NCBI GenBank assembly: GCA_035399665.1
Contig: DAOPJM010000030.1
Span: 1-23,301, forward strand
Source: DAOPJM01 sp035399665
GTDB lineage: Bacteria; Bacillota; Clostridia; Christensenellales; CAG-138
DNA: 23,301 bases
Direction: 5' to 3'
Under the pieces are notes generated by a model, which was not told the origin of the DNA, did not search any database, and saw only the letters and a list, made by a program, of their open reading frames with translations. The translations under genes and the position numbers were made by a program. Every line of letters begins with the position of its first letter. The first letter of the stretch is position 1. This document shows positions 1-7,599 of the stretch, piece by piece.

Positions 1-123
1 CAAGATTTTTCCAAGCCGTGGACAGATGAAGAACTCTATGCCAAATACGGCCTGACCGATGAAGAAATCGCTTTTATCGAATCTATGATAAGACCGATGG
101 ACTTGAACGGCGGTGATAAGTGA
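1..123 (+). CDS. C-terminal fragment of a probable DNA methylase (restriction-modification), partial at 5' end
   Basis: An open frame enters from the left edge and ends at TGA 121-123, giving the last 40 residues of a protein. The tail has the sequence ELYAKYGLTDEEIAFIESM followed by an IRPM motif. I recall this kind of ending from Eco57I-type and other restriction-modification methylase or site-specific DNA methyltransferase proteins, but no catalytic motif lies inside the window. Its stop overlaps the start of the next gene (TGATG), so the two are translationally coupled and probably act together. The function is inferred from this ending and from the helicase/nuclease partner. The frame is certain; the family is only moderately sure. 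Confidence 0.6.
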   Translation, partial: QDFSKPWTDEELYAKYGLTDEEIAFIESMIRPMDLNGGDK

Positions 124-3053
124 TGCCCAAGGACTTCTTCCCACTCCGTCCGTCCTCTACCCCGACGATATACGCCTACGCCGACAGCAACCCGCAGTAC
201 AAGGGCTTGCTGAAGGTGGGCTACACCGCCGGGGACGTCGCCAAGCGTGTGGCGCAGCAGTACCCCACGAAGCCGCCTGATGGGATGGTTCCGTATAAAA
301 TCGTCTTTCAGGAGTCCGCCATGATGCCGGACGGCACGAGCTTTACCGATCACGACGTTCACCACGTTCTGAAAAAGAAACAGGTGACAAGTGTGGGCGG
401 TGAGTGGTTTCGCTGCACGGTGGACGATATAAAGGCCGCCATTGTCGCCATCAAGACCAATACCGCAAACTATGAAAACCGCATCCACACCTTCTCCATG
501 CGCCCGGAGCAGAAAGAGGCCGTGGACAAGACCACGGCGTATTTCAAGGCCGCGAAAAAGGAGTACCCGAACCGCGCACCCAAATTCCTCTGGAACGCGA
601 AAATGCGCTTCGGCAAGACCTTTGCCGCCTATGAGCTTGCCAAGAGGATGGGGTTTAAGCGTGTCCTCATTCTGACCTTCAAGCCCGCTGTGAAGGCGGC
701 GTGGGAAGAGGATCTGATGACCCATGTGGACTTTAATGGCTGGCAGTTTATCAGCCGCCCTAAGTCCATCGGTGAGCCGGGCATGGACGAGCAGTATCAC
801 AAAGCGGACAAGTCTCGCCCCATTGTCTGCTTCGGTTCATTTCAGGATTTCCTCGGCTTCAATAAGGAGACCGGCGGTATCAAGGTCAATAACGAATGGG
901 TACATACGACAAATTGGGACATGGTCATATTTGACGAATACCATTTCGGCGCATGGCGTGATAACGCTAAAAAGCTCTTTGAAAAAGAGGATGAGGAGAG
1001 CTACGACTTCGACCTTGAGAAATACAAAGAGGAAGAGGCCGATAACGCCATCAACGAGTCCTGGATCGAGATCAGCACGTCCTATTATCTGTTCCTGTCC
1101 GGCACGCCGTTTAGGTCCATCAACTCCGGCGAATTTATTGAAGATCAGATTTACAGCTGGACGTATTCCGATGAGCAGAGAGCAAAGGAGAGCTGGATAG
1201 GCTCCGCCAATCCTTATCTATCACTTCCCCGCATGGTCATGATGACCTACCGTATCCCTGAGAGTATACGGCAGATAGCCATGCAGGGCGAGTTCAACGA
1301 GTTTGACCTCAATGTGTTCTTCTCCGCCAAAGGCAAGGGAAAGGACGCCAGATTTGTGTATGAGGATTATGTCCAGAAATGGCTCGACCTGATACGCGGA
1401 GCTTATCTGCCGTCCAGCGTGGATGATATGAAGCTGGGGCAGGACAAGCGGCCTCCCATGCCCTATTCGAACGGGCATCTGCTGAGTGTGCTGACCCATA
1501 CCTTCTGGTTTCTGCCCAACGTGGCAAGCTGCTTTGCCATGGCAAATCTTTTGAAGCAGAGGCAGAATACCTTTTATCACGGCTACACCGTCAACATCTG
1601 CGCCGGATCGCAGGCGGGCAATGGCGTGGACGCGCTGGGACCGGTGCAAAAATCCATGGAACAGCCCCTCAAAACCAAGACTATCACACTCTCCTGTATG
1701 AAGCTGACCACCGGCGTGACCGTGAGGCCGTGGACGGGTATCTTCATGCTGCGGAACCTGAAAAGCCCTGAGACCTATTTCCAGGCGGCTTTCCGCGTGC
1801 AAAGTCCATGGGAGATTGACAATGGCTGTGGCGGCAAGGAGATTATGAAGCAGGAATGCTATGTGTTCGACTTCGCCCTTGACCGTGCGCTGAAAGAGAT
1901 CGCGGATTACAGCTGCCGTCTCAATGTAAACGAGAGCAGTTCGGAAAAGAAGGTCGCCGAGTTTATCAACTTTCTGCCGGTGCTCGCCTATGACGGAAGC
2001 GCCATGCGGCAGATCGATGCCGGCGAGATTTTGGATATTACGACGGCCGGTACCTCCGCGCCCCTGCTTGCCAGGCGCTGGAAGAGCGCCTTGCTGGTCA
2101 ATGTGGACAACGACACGCTTTCCCGGCTGCTTGCAAATGAGCAAGCAATGAAAGCGCTTATGAGCATTGAGGGCTTCCGCAGCCTTAACGCCGATATTGA
2201 AATCATCATCAACAAGTCCGAATCGGTCAAAAAAGCGAGAAAAGAGAGCGAAAAGCTCACGCAAAAGGAGAAGAAGGAACTAACGGAGGAAGAAAAGGAA
2301 TACAAGTCCAAGCGCAAACAGATACAGGATAATCTCATCAAGTTTGCGACGCGTATTCCAATCTTCATGTTCCTGACCGATTACCGTGAAGACACGCTGA
2401 AGGATGTAATCACCCAGTTGGAGCCGGGGCTTTTCAAAAAAGTGACCGGTCTCGATGTGACAGATTTTGAGTTGCTTGTATCCCTTGGCGTTTTCAACAA
2501 CTCGCTGATGAACGAGGCCGTATCTAAGTTCAAACGTTACGAGGATTCCAGTCTGTCATACACCGGCATCAATCGACACGAAGGCGAAAACGTTGGCCTG
2601 TGGGATACCACCATCAGACGCAGGGACTTCGAGGCGCTGTTTACTAACCAGCAGGCGTCTCTTACTGCACCGCCAACGATTCCCGCCGACATCCCCGACG
2701 TTCCGTTTGTCATTGAACCAGACGAAGATGAAGATGAGGATGAAGTCGTTGAGGTCAAGCCGAATAAGAAAAAGCGAAGCTCCCAAGCTTCCGATGTCCG
2801 CATTATCAAGCCCGCCGCGCCGTCAAAGCCAATTACTAAACTTGCTTCAGCGCCTAAAGAGGAGAAACCCAAGGTGCAGAAGCGCCAAACGGACTATTCA
2901 GGCGTTAAGGCGGGAACCATTGTGCAGCACAAACTGTTCGGACAAGGGGTGGTGTTCGAGGTGGAGGGCGATCGCATCAAAGTTGACTTTGCGGGCAAGA
3001 ACAAGTCATTTGAGTTTCCGAGCGTGTTCGAACAAGGTTTTCTTAAGCTTTAG
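123..3053 (+). CDS. GIY-YIG nuclease / DExH-box helicase fusion with Tudor-like C-terminus (restriction or defence type)
   Basis: A 976-residue protein. The N-terminus (about 15-110) looks like a T5orf172-type GIY-YIG nuclease: IYAY, then KVGYT, an Arg near residue 42 and GGEWF with the expected catalytic Glu near 94. A superfamily 2 helicase core follows: a Walker A-like segment NAKMRFGKT (158-166), DEYH (271-274), SGTPFR (from 326), then a motif V/VI region with TTGVTV and FQAAFRVQSPW (about 527-565). A Lys/Glu-rich, probably coiled-coil stretch lies near 698-735, an Asp/Glu tract near 865-875, and the last 50 residues resemble the Tudor-like tail of PcrA/UvrD helicases (GTIVQHKLFGQGVV). 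The start at ATG 123 shares one base with the upstream stop. GTG 120 is an alternative that gives a 4-base overlap. It probably cleaves or translocates DNA as the restriction partner of the upstream methylase. The domain assignments are firm; the biological role is inference. Confidence 0.85.
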   Translation: MPKDFFPLRPSSTPTIYAYADSNPQYKGLLKVGYTAGDVAKRVAQQYPTKPPDGMVPYKIVFQESAMMPDGTSFTDHDVHHVLKKKQVTSVGGEWFRCTVDDIKAAIVAIKTNTANYENRIHTFSMRPEQKEAVDKTTAYFKAAKKEYPNRAPKFLWNAKMRFGKTFAAYELAKRMGFKRVLILTFKPAVKAAWEEDLMTHVDFNGWQFISRPKSIGEPGMDEQYHKADKSRPIVCFGSFQDFLGFNKETGGIKVNNEWVHTTNWDMVIFDEYHFGAWRDNAKKLFEKEDEESYDFDLEKYKEEEADNAINESWIEISTSYYLFLSGTPFRSINSGEFIEDQIYSWTYSDEQRAKESWIGSANPYLSLPRMVMMTYRIPESIRQIAMQGEFNEFDLNVFFSAKGKGKDARFVYEDYVQKWLDLIRGAYLPSSVDDMKLGQDKRPPMPYSNGHLLSVLTHTFWFLPNVASCFAMANLLKQRQNTFYHGYTVNICAGSQAGNGVDALGPVQKSMEQPLKTKTITLSCMKLTTGVTVRPWTGIFMLRNLKSPETYFQAAFRVQSPWEIDNGCGGKEIMKQECYVFDFALDRALKEIADYSCRLNVNESSSEKKVAEFINFLPVLAYDGSAMRQIDAGEILDITTAGTSAPLLARRWKSALLVNVDNDTLSRLLANEQAMKALMSIEGFRSLNADIEIIINKSESVKKARKESEKLTQKEKKELTEEEKEYKSKRKQIQDNLIKFATRIPIFMFLTDYREDTLKDVITQLEPGLFKKVTGLDVTDFELLVSLGVFNNSLMNEAVSKFKRYEDSSLSYTGINRHEGENVGLWDTTIRRRDFEALFTNQQASLTAPPTIPADIPDVPFVIEPDEDEDEDEVVEVKPNKKKRSSQASDVRIIKPAAPSKPITKLASAPKEEKPKVQKRQTDYSGVKAGTIVQHKLFGQGVVFEVEGDRIKVDFAGKNKSFEFPSVFEQGFLKL

Positions 3054-3060
3054 GCATCAT

Positions 3061-3101
3061 AAAAACAGAGACCGTCCAGCGGTCCCTGCTTTGGGTTTTT
3101 T
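3061..3101. terminator. Bidirectional intrinsic terminator between convergent genes
   Basis: The arms 3066-3074 and 3080-3088 form a 9-bp stem with one G-T pair around the loop TCCAG. Reading plus, the stem is followed by CTTTGGGTTTTTT. Reading minus, it is followed by TTTTTA. It can therefore end both the helicase gene (stop at 3053) and the flavodiiron gene (stop at 3108). Confidence 0.8.
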
Positions 3102-3107
3102 GGGGGA

Positions 3108-5120
3108 TTATTGGGCGGGCTGTTCTGCGGGGGTGAAGTACTCCGGACCATGGCTGCACAGCGGGCAGAGGTAATCATCGGGCAGCTTATCGCCGTCATA
3201 CGGCTGGAAGTAGCCGCAGATTTGGCAGACAAAGCCCTTCACCATCTTCACCTTTGGCGGCGCGATATGCTCAAAAGCATCAGGCCCATGCTTGCACAGC
3301 GGACACACGAAGTCGGCGGGCAGTTCGCTTCCCTCATAGAAATAACCGCAGACCTTGCACAAATACCCTTCCTTGGTGGGCGCGGCGGGCGCCTTCTTGG
3401 GCTTTATATGTGCATGGTAATACGCATAGGTGCAGCTCGGCGCCTTTGAAAGCTCCTTGGCTTCCGTGACATTGGCGATAAACAGCATATTCGACCCCAC
3501 GTCAAACGAGCCTATAACCTCGCAGGAGAACACCGCGTTCGTGTACTCCGGGATATAGCGTATCCCATTCGTCATGCGATTGTCATAGTCAAGTCCTTCG
3601 AACTTATCAACTTCGCGCCCCGACTGGAAGCCGAACCGCTTCAGCAGTGCATACGGGACTTCCTCGGTCAGCACCGAGATGTTGAATCGCTTCGCCTTGC
3701 CTATCATCTCACAGGTATAGTTATTCTTTATAACAGATATGGTCACGGTCTTGGGGCTGCCCGATCCGACCTGAGCCGCTGTATTGATTACGCATCCGTA
3801 ATCCTTGCCGCCCACCTTTGTAGTCACCACTTCAACGCCGTATGAGAACTTGAAGAACGCCTCGTTAGCGACCTCAAGCTGTTCCACCACGGCCTTTTCA
3901 ACGGGCTTGGGTATGGGGCTTGCGCCTATGTCGTCGGCAATGAGCTTTGCCAGTACATCCAACTCGCCCAACTGATCATCCCTGAGCGATGAACGCAGTG
4001 TCAGCGTGTCGCCAATCACCTGAGTACCCTTCAACGGCTCTATAATCTCGCGCATGAGCTTGCCCGATGTGGGCGCCCAGCTGCCATTCTCGATAAACGC
4101 AACCTTGCGGTTTTGCAGATTATGGTTGCGGATGTCGTGCAGCAAATCCTCCATTGTCACAAATATTCCCGCGTTGTAGGTCGTCGCGGCAAACACGAGA
4201 TGGCTGTACCTGAACGCGTTGGACAGTATATACGAGGATGGAATAACCGAGGTGTCATACATCTTGACCGTCACTCCAAGGTCGGAGAGCTTGCCCGCAA
4301 GTATGTTGGCGGTATTCTCGGTATGCCCATAGACGGAGGCGTACGCTATCAGCACACCCTTTTCCTCGGGCTTGTAAGCGCTCCACTGCATGTACTTTTC
4401 GAGGAAGTCCCCGAAGCCGCGTCTCCACACAAAGCTGTGCAGAGGGCAAACATAGTCTATCTCCAGCGTGGCCGCCTTGCGCAGCACGGCCTGAACCTGT
4501 GAACCGTACTTGCCCACGATGTTGGTGTAGTAGCGGCGGGCCTCGTCAATCCAATCGTGCATGAAATCGACCTCATCCGCGAAGATTCTGCCGTTCAGCG
4601 CGCCGAAGGATCCGAATGCGTCGGCAGAAAACAGCACCTTTTCAGTCGAGTCGTAGGTCATCATGACCTCGGGCCAATGCACCATCGGAGCCATGACAAA
4701 GCTGAAATTGTGCTTCCCGCTTGAAAGGCTGTCGCCCTCCTTGACAACGGTGCAGCGTTCGGTAAGCCCGTTTGAGAAGAAGCGTCCGAGCATGTCTCTG
4801 CTCATTGCGTTGCAAATTATCCTGACCTTTGGATATCTGACGCACAGCTCATCGATGGTGGCGGCGTGGTCAGGCTCCATATGACTTATCACAAGGTAGT
4901 CGAGCGCTCTGCCGTTCAGGGCGTGCGCAAGGTTCTCAAAGAAGGTGCGGCTCACCGCCTTGTCAACCGTGTCGAACAGCACGGTCTTTTCGTCGTTGAT
5001 GAGATATGAATTGTACGATACGCCGTCGCGGACGCCGTATACGCCTTCGAACAGGGCAAGCCGCCTATCATCGGCGCCGACCCAAGTTATGTCGTTGGTA
5101 ATTGCTTTTGTGCAGTACAT
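3108..5120 (-). CDS. Flavodiiron protein with flavin reductase domain and two short rubredoxin-like domains
   Basis: A 670-residue cytoplasmic enzyme predicted to reduce O2 to water, or NO to N2O, using NAD(P)H-derived electrons. It has a metallo-beta-lactamase-like diiron domain (1-250) with HMEPDH (H80, E82, D84, H85), H148, D167 and H228, so every expected iron ligand is present. A flavodoxin domain for FMN follows (about 256-395, YASVYGHTENT loop). A flavin reductase-like domain occupies about 403-578. Two rubredoxin-like zinc-ribbon folds then place CxxC pairs at C588/C591 with C606/C609, and C632/C635 with C652/C655. The short gap between CxxC pairs resembles rubrerythrin-type rather than classical rubredoxin. 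The start at ATG 5120 is chosen because GGAGG lies five bases upstream; an in-frame TTG at 5138 lacks this. All electron carriers on one chain suggest a self-sufficient reductase. The choice between O2 and NO as substrate cannot be made from sequence. Confidence 0.93.
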   Translation of the reverse strand: MYCTKAITNDITWVGADDRRLALFEGVYGVRDGVSYNSYLINDEKTVLFDTVDKAVSRTFFENLAHALNGRALDYLVISHMEPDHAATIDELCVRYPKVRIICNAMSRDMLGRFFSNGLTERCTVVKEGDSLSSGKHNFSFVMAPMVHWPEVMMTYDSTEKVLFSADAFGSFGALNGRIFADEVDFMHDWIDEARRYYTNIVGKYGSQVQAVLRKAATLEIDYVCPLHSFVWRRGFGDFLEKYMQWSAYKPEEKGVLIAYASVYGHTENTANILAGKLSDLGVTVKMYDTSVIPSSYILSNAFRYSHLVFAATTYNAGIFVTMEDLLHDIRNHNLQNRKVAFIENGSWAPTSGKLMREIIEPLKGTQVIGDTLTLRSSLRDDQLGELDVLAKLIADDIGASPIPKPVEKAVVEQLEVANEAFFKFSYGVEVVTTKVGGKDYGCVINTAAQVGSGSPKTVTISVIKNNYTCEMIGKAKRFNISVLTEEVPYALLKRFGFQSGREVDKFEGLDYDNRMTNGIRYIPEYTNAVFSCEVIGSFDVGSNMLFIANVTEAKELSKAPSCTYAYYHAHIKPKKAPAAPTKEGYLCKVCGYFYEGSELPADFVCPLCKHGPDAFEHIAPPKVKMVKGFVCQICGYFQPYDGDKLPDDYLCPLCSHGPEYFTPAEQPAQ

Positions 5121-5330
5121 ATTAACCTCCATATCCAAATTTCAGCGAAGTCGAAACGCCATTTTCGACAGTCAAAACAGTTCCGTGTCAAAATTACATA
5201 TCACGCCCCGCCGAGTTGAACACATTGTACCATAAATCAACGGCAACATGTGAATTTGTGAAAAGATTTTTCATCTTCTTCATAGCGGCGGCAAAATTGA
5301 AGGTGTTGGGCATCAAAGGTCTTTTGCGGC
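5121..5330. other. Intergenic region upstream of the flavodiiron gene
   Basis: This 210-base gap between the acetyltransferase stop and the flavodiiron start holds a perfect minus-strand -35 box, TTGACA, at 5186-5191. The matching -10 is poor (GAAAAT at 19 bases or TCGAAA at 17). A TACAAT element lies further upstream, near 5222-5227, without a good -35. I see no convincing terminator after the acetyltransferase, only a 5-bp AT-rich hairpin near 5262-5280. Read-through between the two genes is possible. Confidence 0.35.
5126..5130 (-). promoter_or_regulatory. Ribosome binding site of the flavodiiron gene (decides the start)
   Basis: GGAGG on the minus strand lies five bases before ATG 5120. 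It falls inside the longer open frame that begins at TTG 5138, which argues that translation starts at 5120. Confidence 0.8.
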
Positions 5331-5834
5331 CTATGTGTCAAGCTCGTACACGAACACCTCGGCCTTGGATCCGTCATGGTTGGTGTAAACGCAATCAGAG
5401 AAGAACCCGTAACGCAGCAGCATACGCCGCGAGCGTTCGTTGTCGGGCGCGGTTATGGCGATAATCTCGGAATAATCGGGATTGTGCAGCAGCATCTCCA
5501 TCATTTGCTTGAGAAGCTTGGTGCCTCGGCCCCTGCCCCAATACTCCGGCAAAAGCATATACTCCACCTCGGGGCAGGCGAATGGCTCGTTGAAAACTAT
5601 GGCGCACATGCCTATGAACTCACCTGTCGGAAGCAGCACCTTGTAGCTGCCGCAGCGCGTATTCTCCTGCGGGAAGGTCATAAAGGCGTAATACTCCTTG
5701 GCCTCCTCCTCGGTAAAGACCCTGCCCAGGTTCATTTCCATCACTGCGGTGTTGAAAACGAGACTGCAGTATAGCGGGTAGTCCTCCTCGCCCTCAAAGG
5801 GGCTTAGTATATAATCCTGCAAAATTACTCCCAT
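5331..5834 (-). CDS. GNAT family N-acetyltransferase
   Basis: A protein of about 167 residues with a GNAT fold: an EVEYMLLPEYWGRGRGTKLL segment forms beta-4 and the acetyl-CoA pyrophosphate loop (Q/RxxGxG/A variant WGRGRG). NERSRRMLLRYGF follows, the usual helix and strand before the C-terminal sheet. It transfers an acetyl group from acetyl-CoA to an unknown amine; sequence similarity is to the small-molecule or ribosomal-protein (RimJ/RimL-like) branch, but the substrate cannot be called. The frame stays open back to TTG 5903, but that codon is the -35 box of a near-perfect promoter whose transcript would start near 5867. ATG 5834 is therefore the preferred start, with only a weak AGG ahead of it. 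TTG 5822, preceded by GGGAG, is another possible start. Confidence 0.8.
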   Translation of the reverse strand: MGVILQDYILSPFEGEEDYPLYCSLVFNTAVMEMNLGRVFTEEEAKEYYAFMTFPQENTRCGSYKVLLPTGEFIGMCAIVFNEPFACPEVEYMLLPEYWGRGRGTKLLKQMMEMLLHNPDYSEIIAITAPDNERSRRMLLRYGFFSDCVYTNHDGSKAEVFVYELDT

Positions 5835-5873
5835 GTAACCTGAAGCCAAGGCTCCAAGCCTGACGTTTGGTAT

Positions 5874-5903
5874 ATTATATAGCTGCAAGCTTGATGTTGT
5901 CAA
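5874..5903 (-). promoter_or_regulatory. Sigma-A promoter of the acetyltransferase gene
   Basis: On the minus strand a perfect TTGACA (5898-5903) is separated by 18 bases from a perfect TATAAT (5874-5879). Transcription should begin near 5867, about 33 bases before ATG 5834. The -35 box begins exactly at the TTG of the longest open frame, which rules that codon out as the start. Confidence 0.85.
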
Positions 5904-5923
5904 TGAAAAATGACTGTGTCACT

Positions 5924-5966
5924 GCCGTATTCGGCATATTCCCCATGGGTCATGGGGCGATACGGC
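5924..5966. repeat. Nested inverted repeat between divergent promoters
   Basis: Outer arms GCCGTAT (5924-5930) and ATACGGC (5960-5966) pair perfectly over 7 bp. They enclose CCCCAT (5941-5946) and ATGGGG (5952-5957), a perfect 6-bp stem with a five-base loop. An alternative small hairpin, TGCCG-TATT-CGGCA, overlaps the left arm. No T-run follows on either strand, so it is not an intrinsic terminator. It lies between the acetyltransferase and holA promoters. The role is unknown; an operator or a structured RNA element is possible. Confidence 0.5.
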
Positions 5967-6034
5967 GCCTCCTCTCCCCCGCCCCTCGGCGATTCCTCCG
6001 ACGCGGTCTTTAGATTATTGCTGCTCTCTTCAGC

Positions 6035-6063
6035 TTGATTTAGCAGAAAGCGTATGGTATAAT
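6035..6063 (+). promoter_or_regulatory. Sigma-A promoter of the holA operon
   Basis: TTGATT (6035-6040), 17-base spacer, TATAAT (6058-6063), with a TG one base before the -10 (extended -10). Only seven bases, TTTACCC, separate the -10 from ATG 6071, so the predicted +1 is at 6070-6071. The transcript would begin at the start codon. Confidence 0.85.
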
Positions 6064-6070
6064 TTTACCC

Positions 6071-7096
6071 ATGAATGAGAGTGCTTTTTTCAAACTCACC
6101 CAGCAAAGGCAGCTGTCGGGCGCATATCTGCTCTACGGCGTCGAGGAGCTGACCAAGCAGGAGGCTGTGAAGCGCGTCACCGCGCTTGCCGAGCCTGATT
6201 TTGCCTCGCTCAACGTCAGCCGCATGATCTCCCCCTCAAGGGAGGAGCTGCTTTCCTGCGCCATGCAATTCCCCTTTGCGGACAACGTGCGTGTTATCGT
6301 GGCAAGCGAGTGGGACGAGCGCGAATGGGACGACAGTATCACCCTTGCGGACGTTAAGCCAAAGGAGCGCAGGCAGCTTCCCTCAAAAGCTCTGCCGCTG
6401 TCTAAGCTCCCGAATGAAACCATACTGCTTTTTGTACAGCGCGGCGCTGTAAAGAGGAGTTCGCCCATATACAAGGCGCTTGAGCCCTTGGACAGGCTTG
6501 TGGAATTTGAAGCCCTCACGCCGGACAGGGCTGTGAACCTGCTCATGCGCGAGGCGGGGCTTTTGAACGCCGAGCTGGACAGACAGACGGCAAGGCGGCT
6601 TGTGGATATGGTGGGAACGGACGCGTACAAGCTCGTCAACGAGTTCTCCAAGGCGGCAGGTTACGTCGGCGCGAGCGGCAGGATAAGTGATTCTGTACTG
6701 CGGCGATGTGTTACGCCCTCGGTTGAGTACAGCGTATTCAATATGCTGGACAGCTTCCTGTCCGGCAACAGGTCGGTGGGTATGCGTCAGCTCTACGGTA
6801 TGCTGAGCGCCGACAAAAACGGGGCTTTGGGCCTTAGCTCATTTATGCTCGGACGCATGAAGAATCTGCTCATCGCAAGAGAGCTTATGGACGCGGGGGT
6901 ATCGACCGCCGACGCCAAGCGGCGTATAGGCGGCAGTCCTTACGCCGCCGAAATGACGCTCAAGAAAGCGGCTAAGCTGCAGCGCGGCCAACTTGAAACC
7001 GCTCTTACGGCGTTTGCCGATGTTGACGAAAAGCTCAAGCAGGGGCTGATTGGCGATGCGGATGGACTGTTTATGGCCATAGTGAACTGTTTTTAA
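6071..7096 (+). CDS. holA: DNA polymerase III subunit delta
   Basis: A 341-residue delta subunit, which opens the beta sliding clamp and loads it onto DNA within the clamp-loader complex. The family's conserved first strand and degenerate P-loop region, GAYLLYGVEEL, starts at residue 17. The middle region (about 150-230) carries the usual ALTPDRAVNLL and VDMVGTDAYKL segments, and the C-terminal helical collar has FMLGRMKNLLIARELM and LKQGLIGD. Its length is normal. The start at ATG 6071 is needed to keep the first strand, yet no Shine-Dalgarno sequence precedes it and the promoter ends seven bases upstream. It is first in a seven-gene operon and is followed nine bases later by rlmH. Confidence 0.92.
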   Translation: MNESAFFKLTQQRQLSGAYLLYGVEELTKQEAVKRVTALAEPDFASLNVSRMISPSREELLSCAMQFPFADNVRVIVASEWDEREWDDSITLADVKPKERRQLPSKALPLSKLPNETILLFVQRGAVKRSSPIYKALEPLDRLVEFEALTPDRAVNLLMREAGLLNAELDRQTARRLVDMVGTDAYKLVNEFSKAAGYVGASGRISDSVLRRCVTPSVEYSVFNMLDSFLSGNRSVGMRQLYGMLSADKNGALGLSSFMLGRMKNLLIARELMDAGVSTADAKRRIGGSPYAAEMTLKKAAKLQRGQLETALTAFADVDEKLKQGLIGDADGLFMAIVNCF

Positions 7097-7105
7097 GGGG
7101 GACTC

Positions 7106-7585
7106 GTGATAATCAAGATATGCTGCGTAGGCAAGCTCAAGGAAAGCTTTTTCATAGACGCCTGCGCCGAATACGAAAAGAGGCTCTCCAGGTACTGCGA
7201 GCTTTTGATATGCGAGGTTCCCGACGAAAAGGCGGGTGAGGAGCTGTCCAAAGCCGCCATGGAGCAGGTGAAGCTTAAAGAGGGCAGGCGGCTTCTTGCA
7301 AAGCTTGACCCCAAGGATTATGTTGTCGCGCTCTGTATAGAGGGTGGGCAGCAAGGCTCGGAGGAATTTGCCGAGACCTTGAACAGGCTGATGGACAGCG
7401 GTACTCGCTGCGTCGCCTTCATGATAGGCGGCTCCCTGGGACTTTCTTTCGAGGTTACAGGCAGGGCAAACCTTAAGCTGTCACTCTCCAAGATGACTTT
7501 CCCTCACAGAATAGCGCGGCTTGTGCTTGAAGAACAGCTTTGCCGCGCCTATAAGATAATTCGAAACGAACCCTATCATAAGTAA
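7106..7585 (+). CDS. rlmH: 23S rRNA (pseudouridine1915-N3)-methyltransferase RlmH
   Basis: A 159-residue SPOUT-class enzyme that methylates N3 of pseudouridine 1915 in helix 69 of 23S rRNA on the assembled 70S ribosome, using S-adenosylmethionine. The sequence begins IIKICCVGKLKE. It has the knot motif FMIGGSLGLS and the typical tail LSLSKMTFPHRIARLVLEEQ followed by LCRAYKIIRNEPYHK. The length matches the family. It starts at GTG 7106, preceded by AAGGGGGAC four to five bases away. It sits nine bases after holA and 14 bases before prmA. Confidence 0.97.
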   Translation: MIIKICCVGKLKESFFIDACAEYEKRLSRYCELLICEVPDEKAGEELSKAAMEQVKLKEGRRLLAKLDPKDYVVALCIEGGQQGSEEFAETLNRLMDSGTRCVAFMIGGSLGLSFEVTGRANLKLSLSKMTFPHRIARLVLEEQLCRAYKIIRNEPYHK

Positions 7586-7599
7586 TTCGGAGGTCGAAC

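Noticed and set aside
1221..2264. Long minus-strand open frame opposite the helicase gene
   Set aside because: It lacks recognisable domains, has a His/Gln/Gly-rich shadow composition and lies wholly within a clearly coding plus-strand gene.
5262..5280. Terminator after the acetyltransferase
   Set aside because: Only a 5-bp AT-rich stem with a short T-run is present, too weak to call.
5835..5903. Extended acetyltransferase start at TTG 5903
   Set aside because: The TTG is the first half of a perfect -35 box. The transcript would begin about 36 bases downstream, so this codon would not be in the mRNA.
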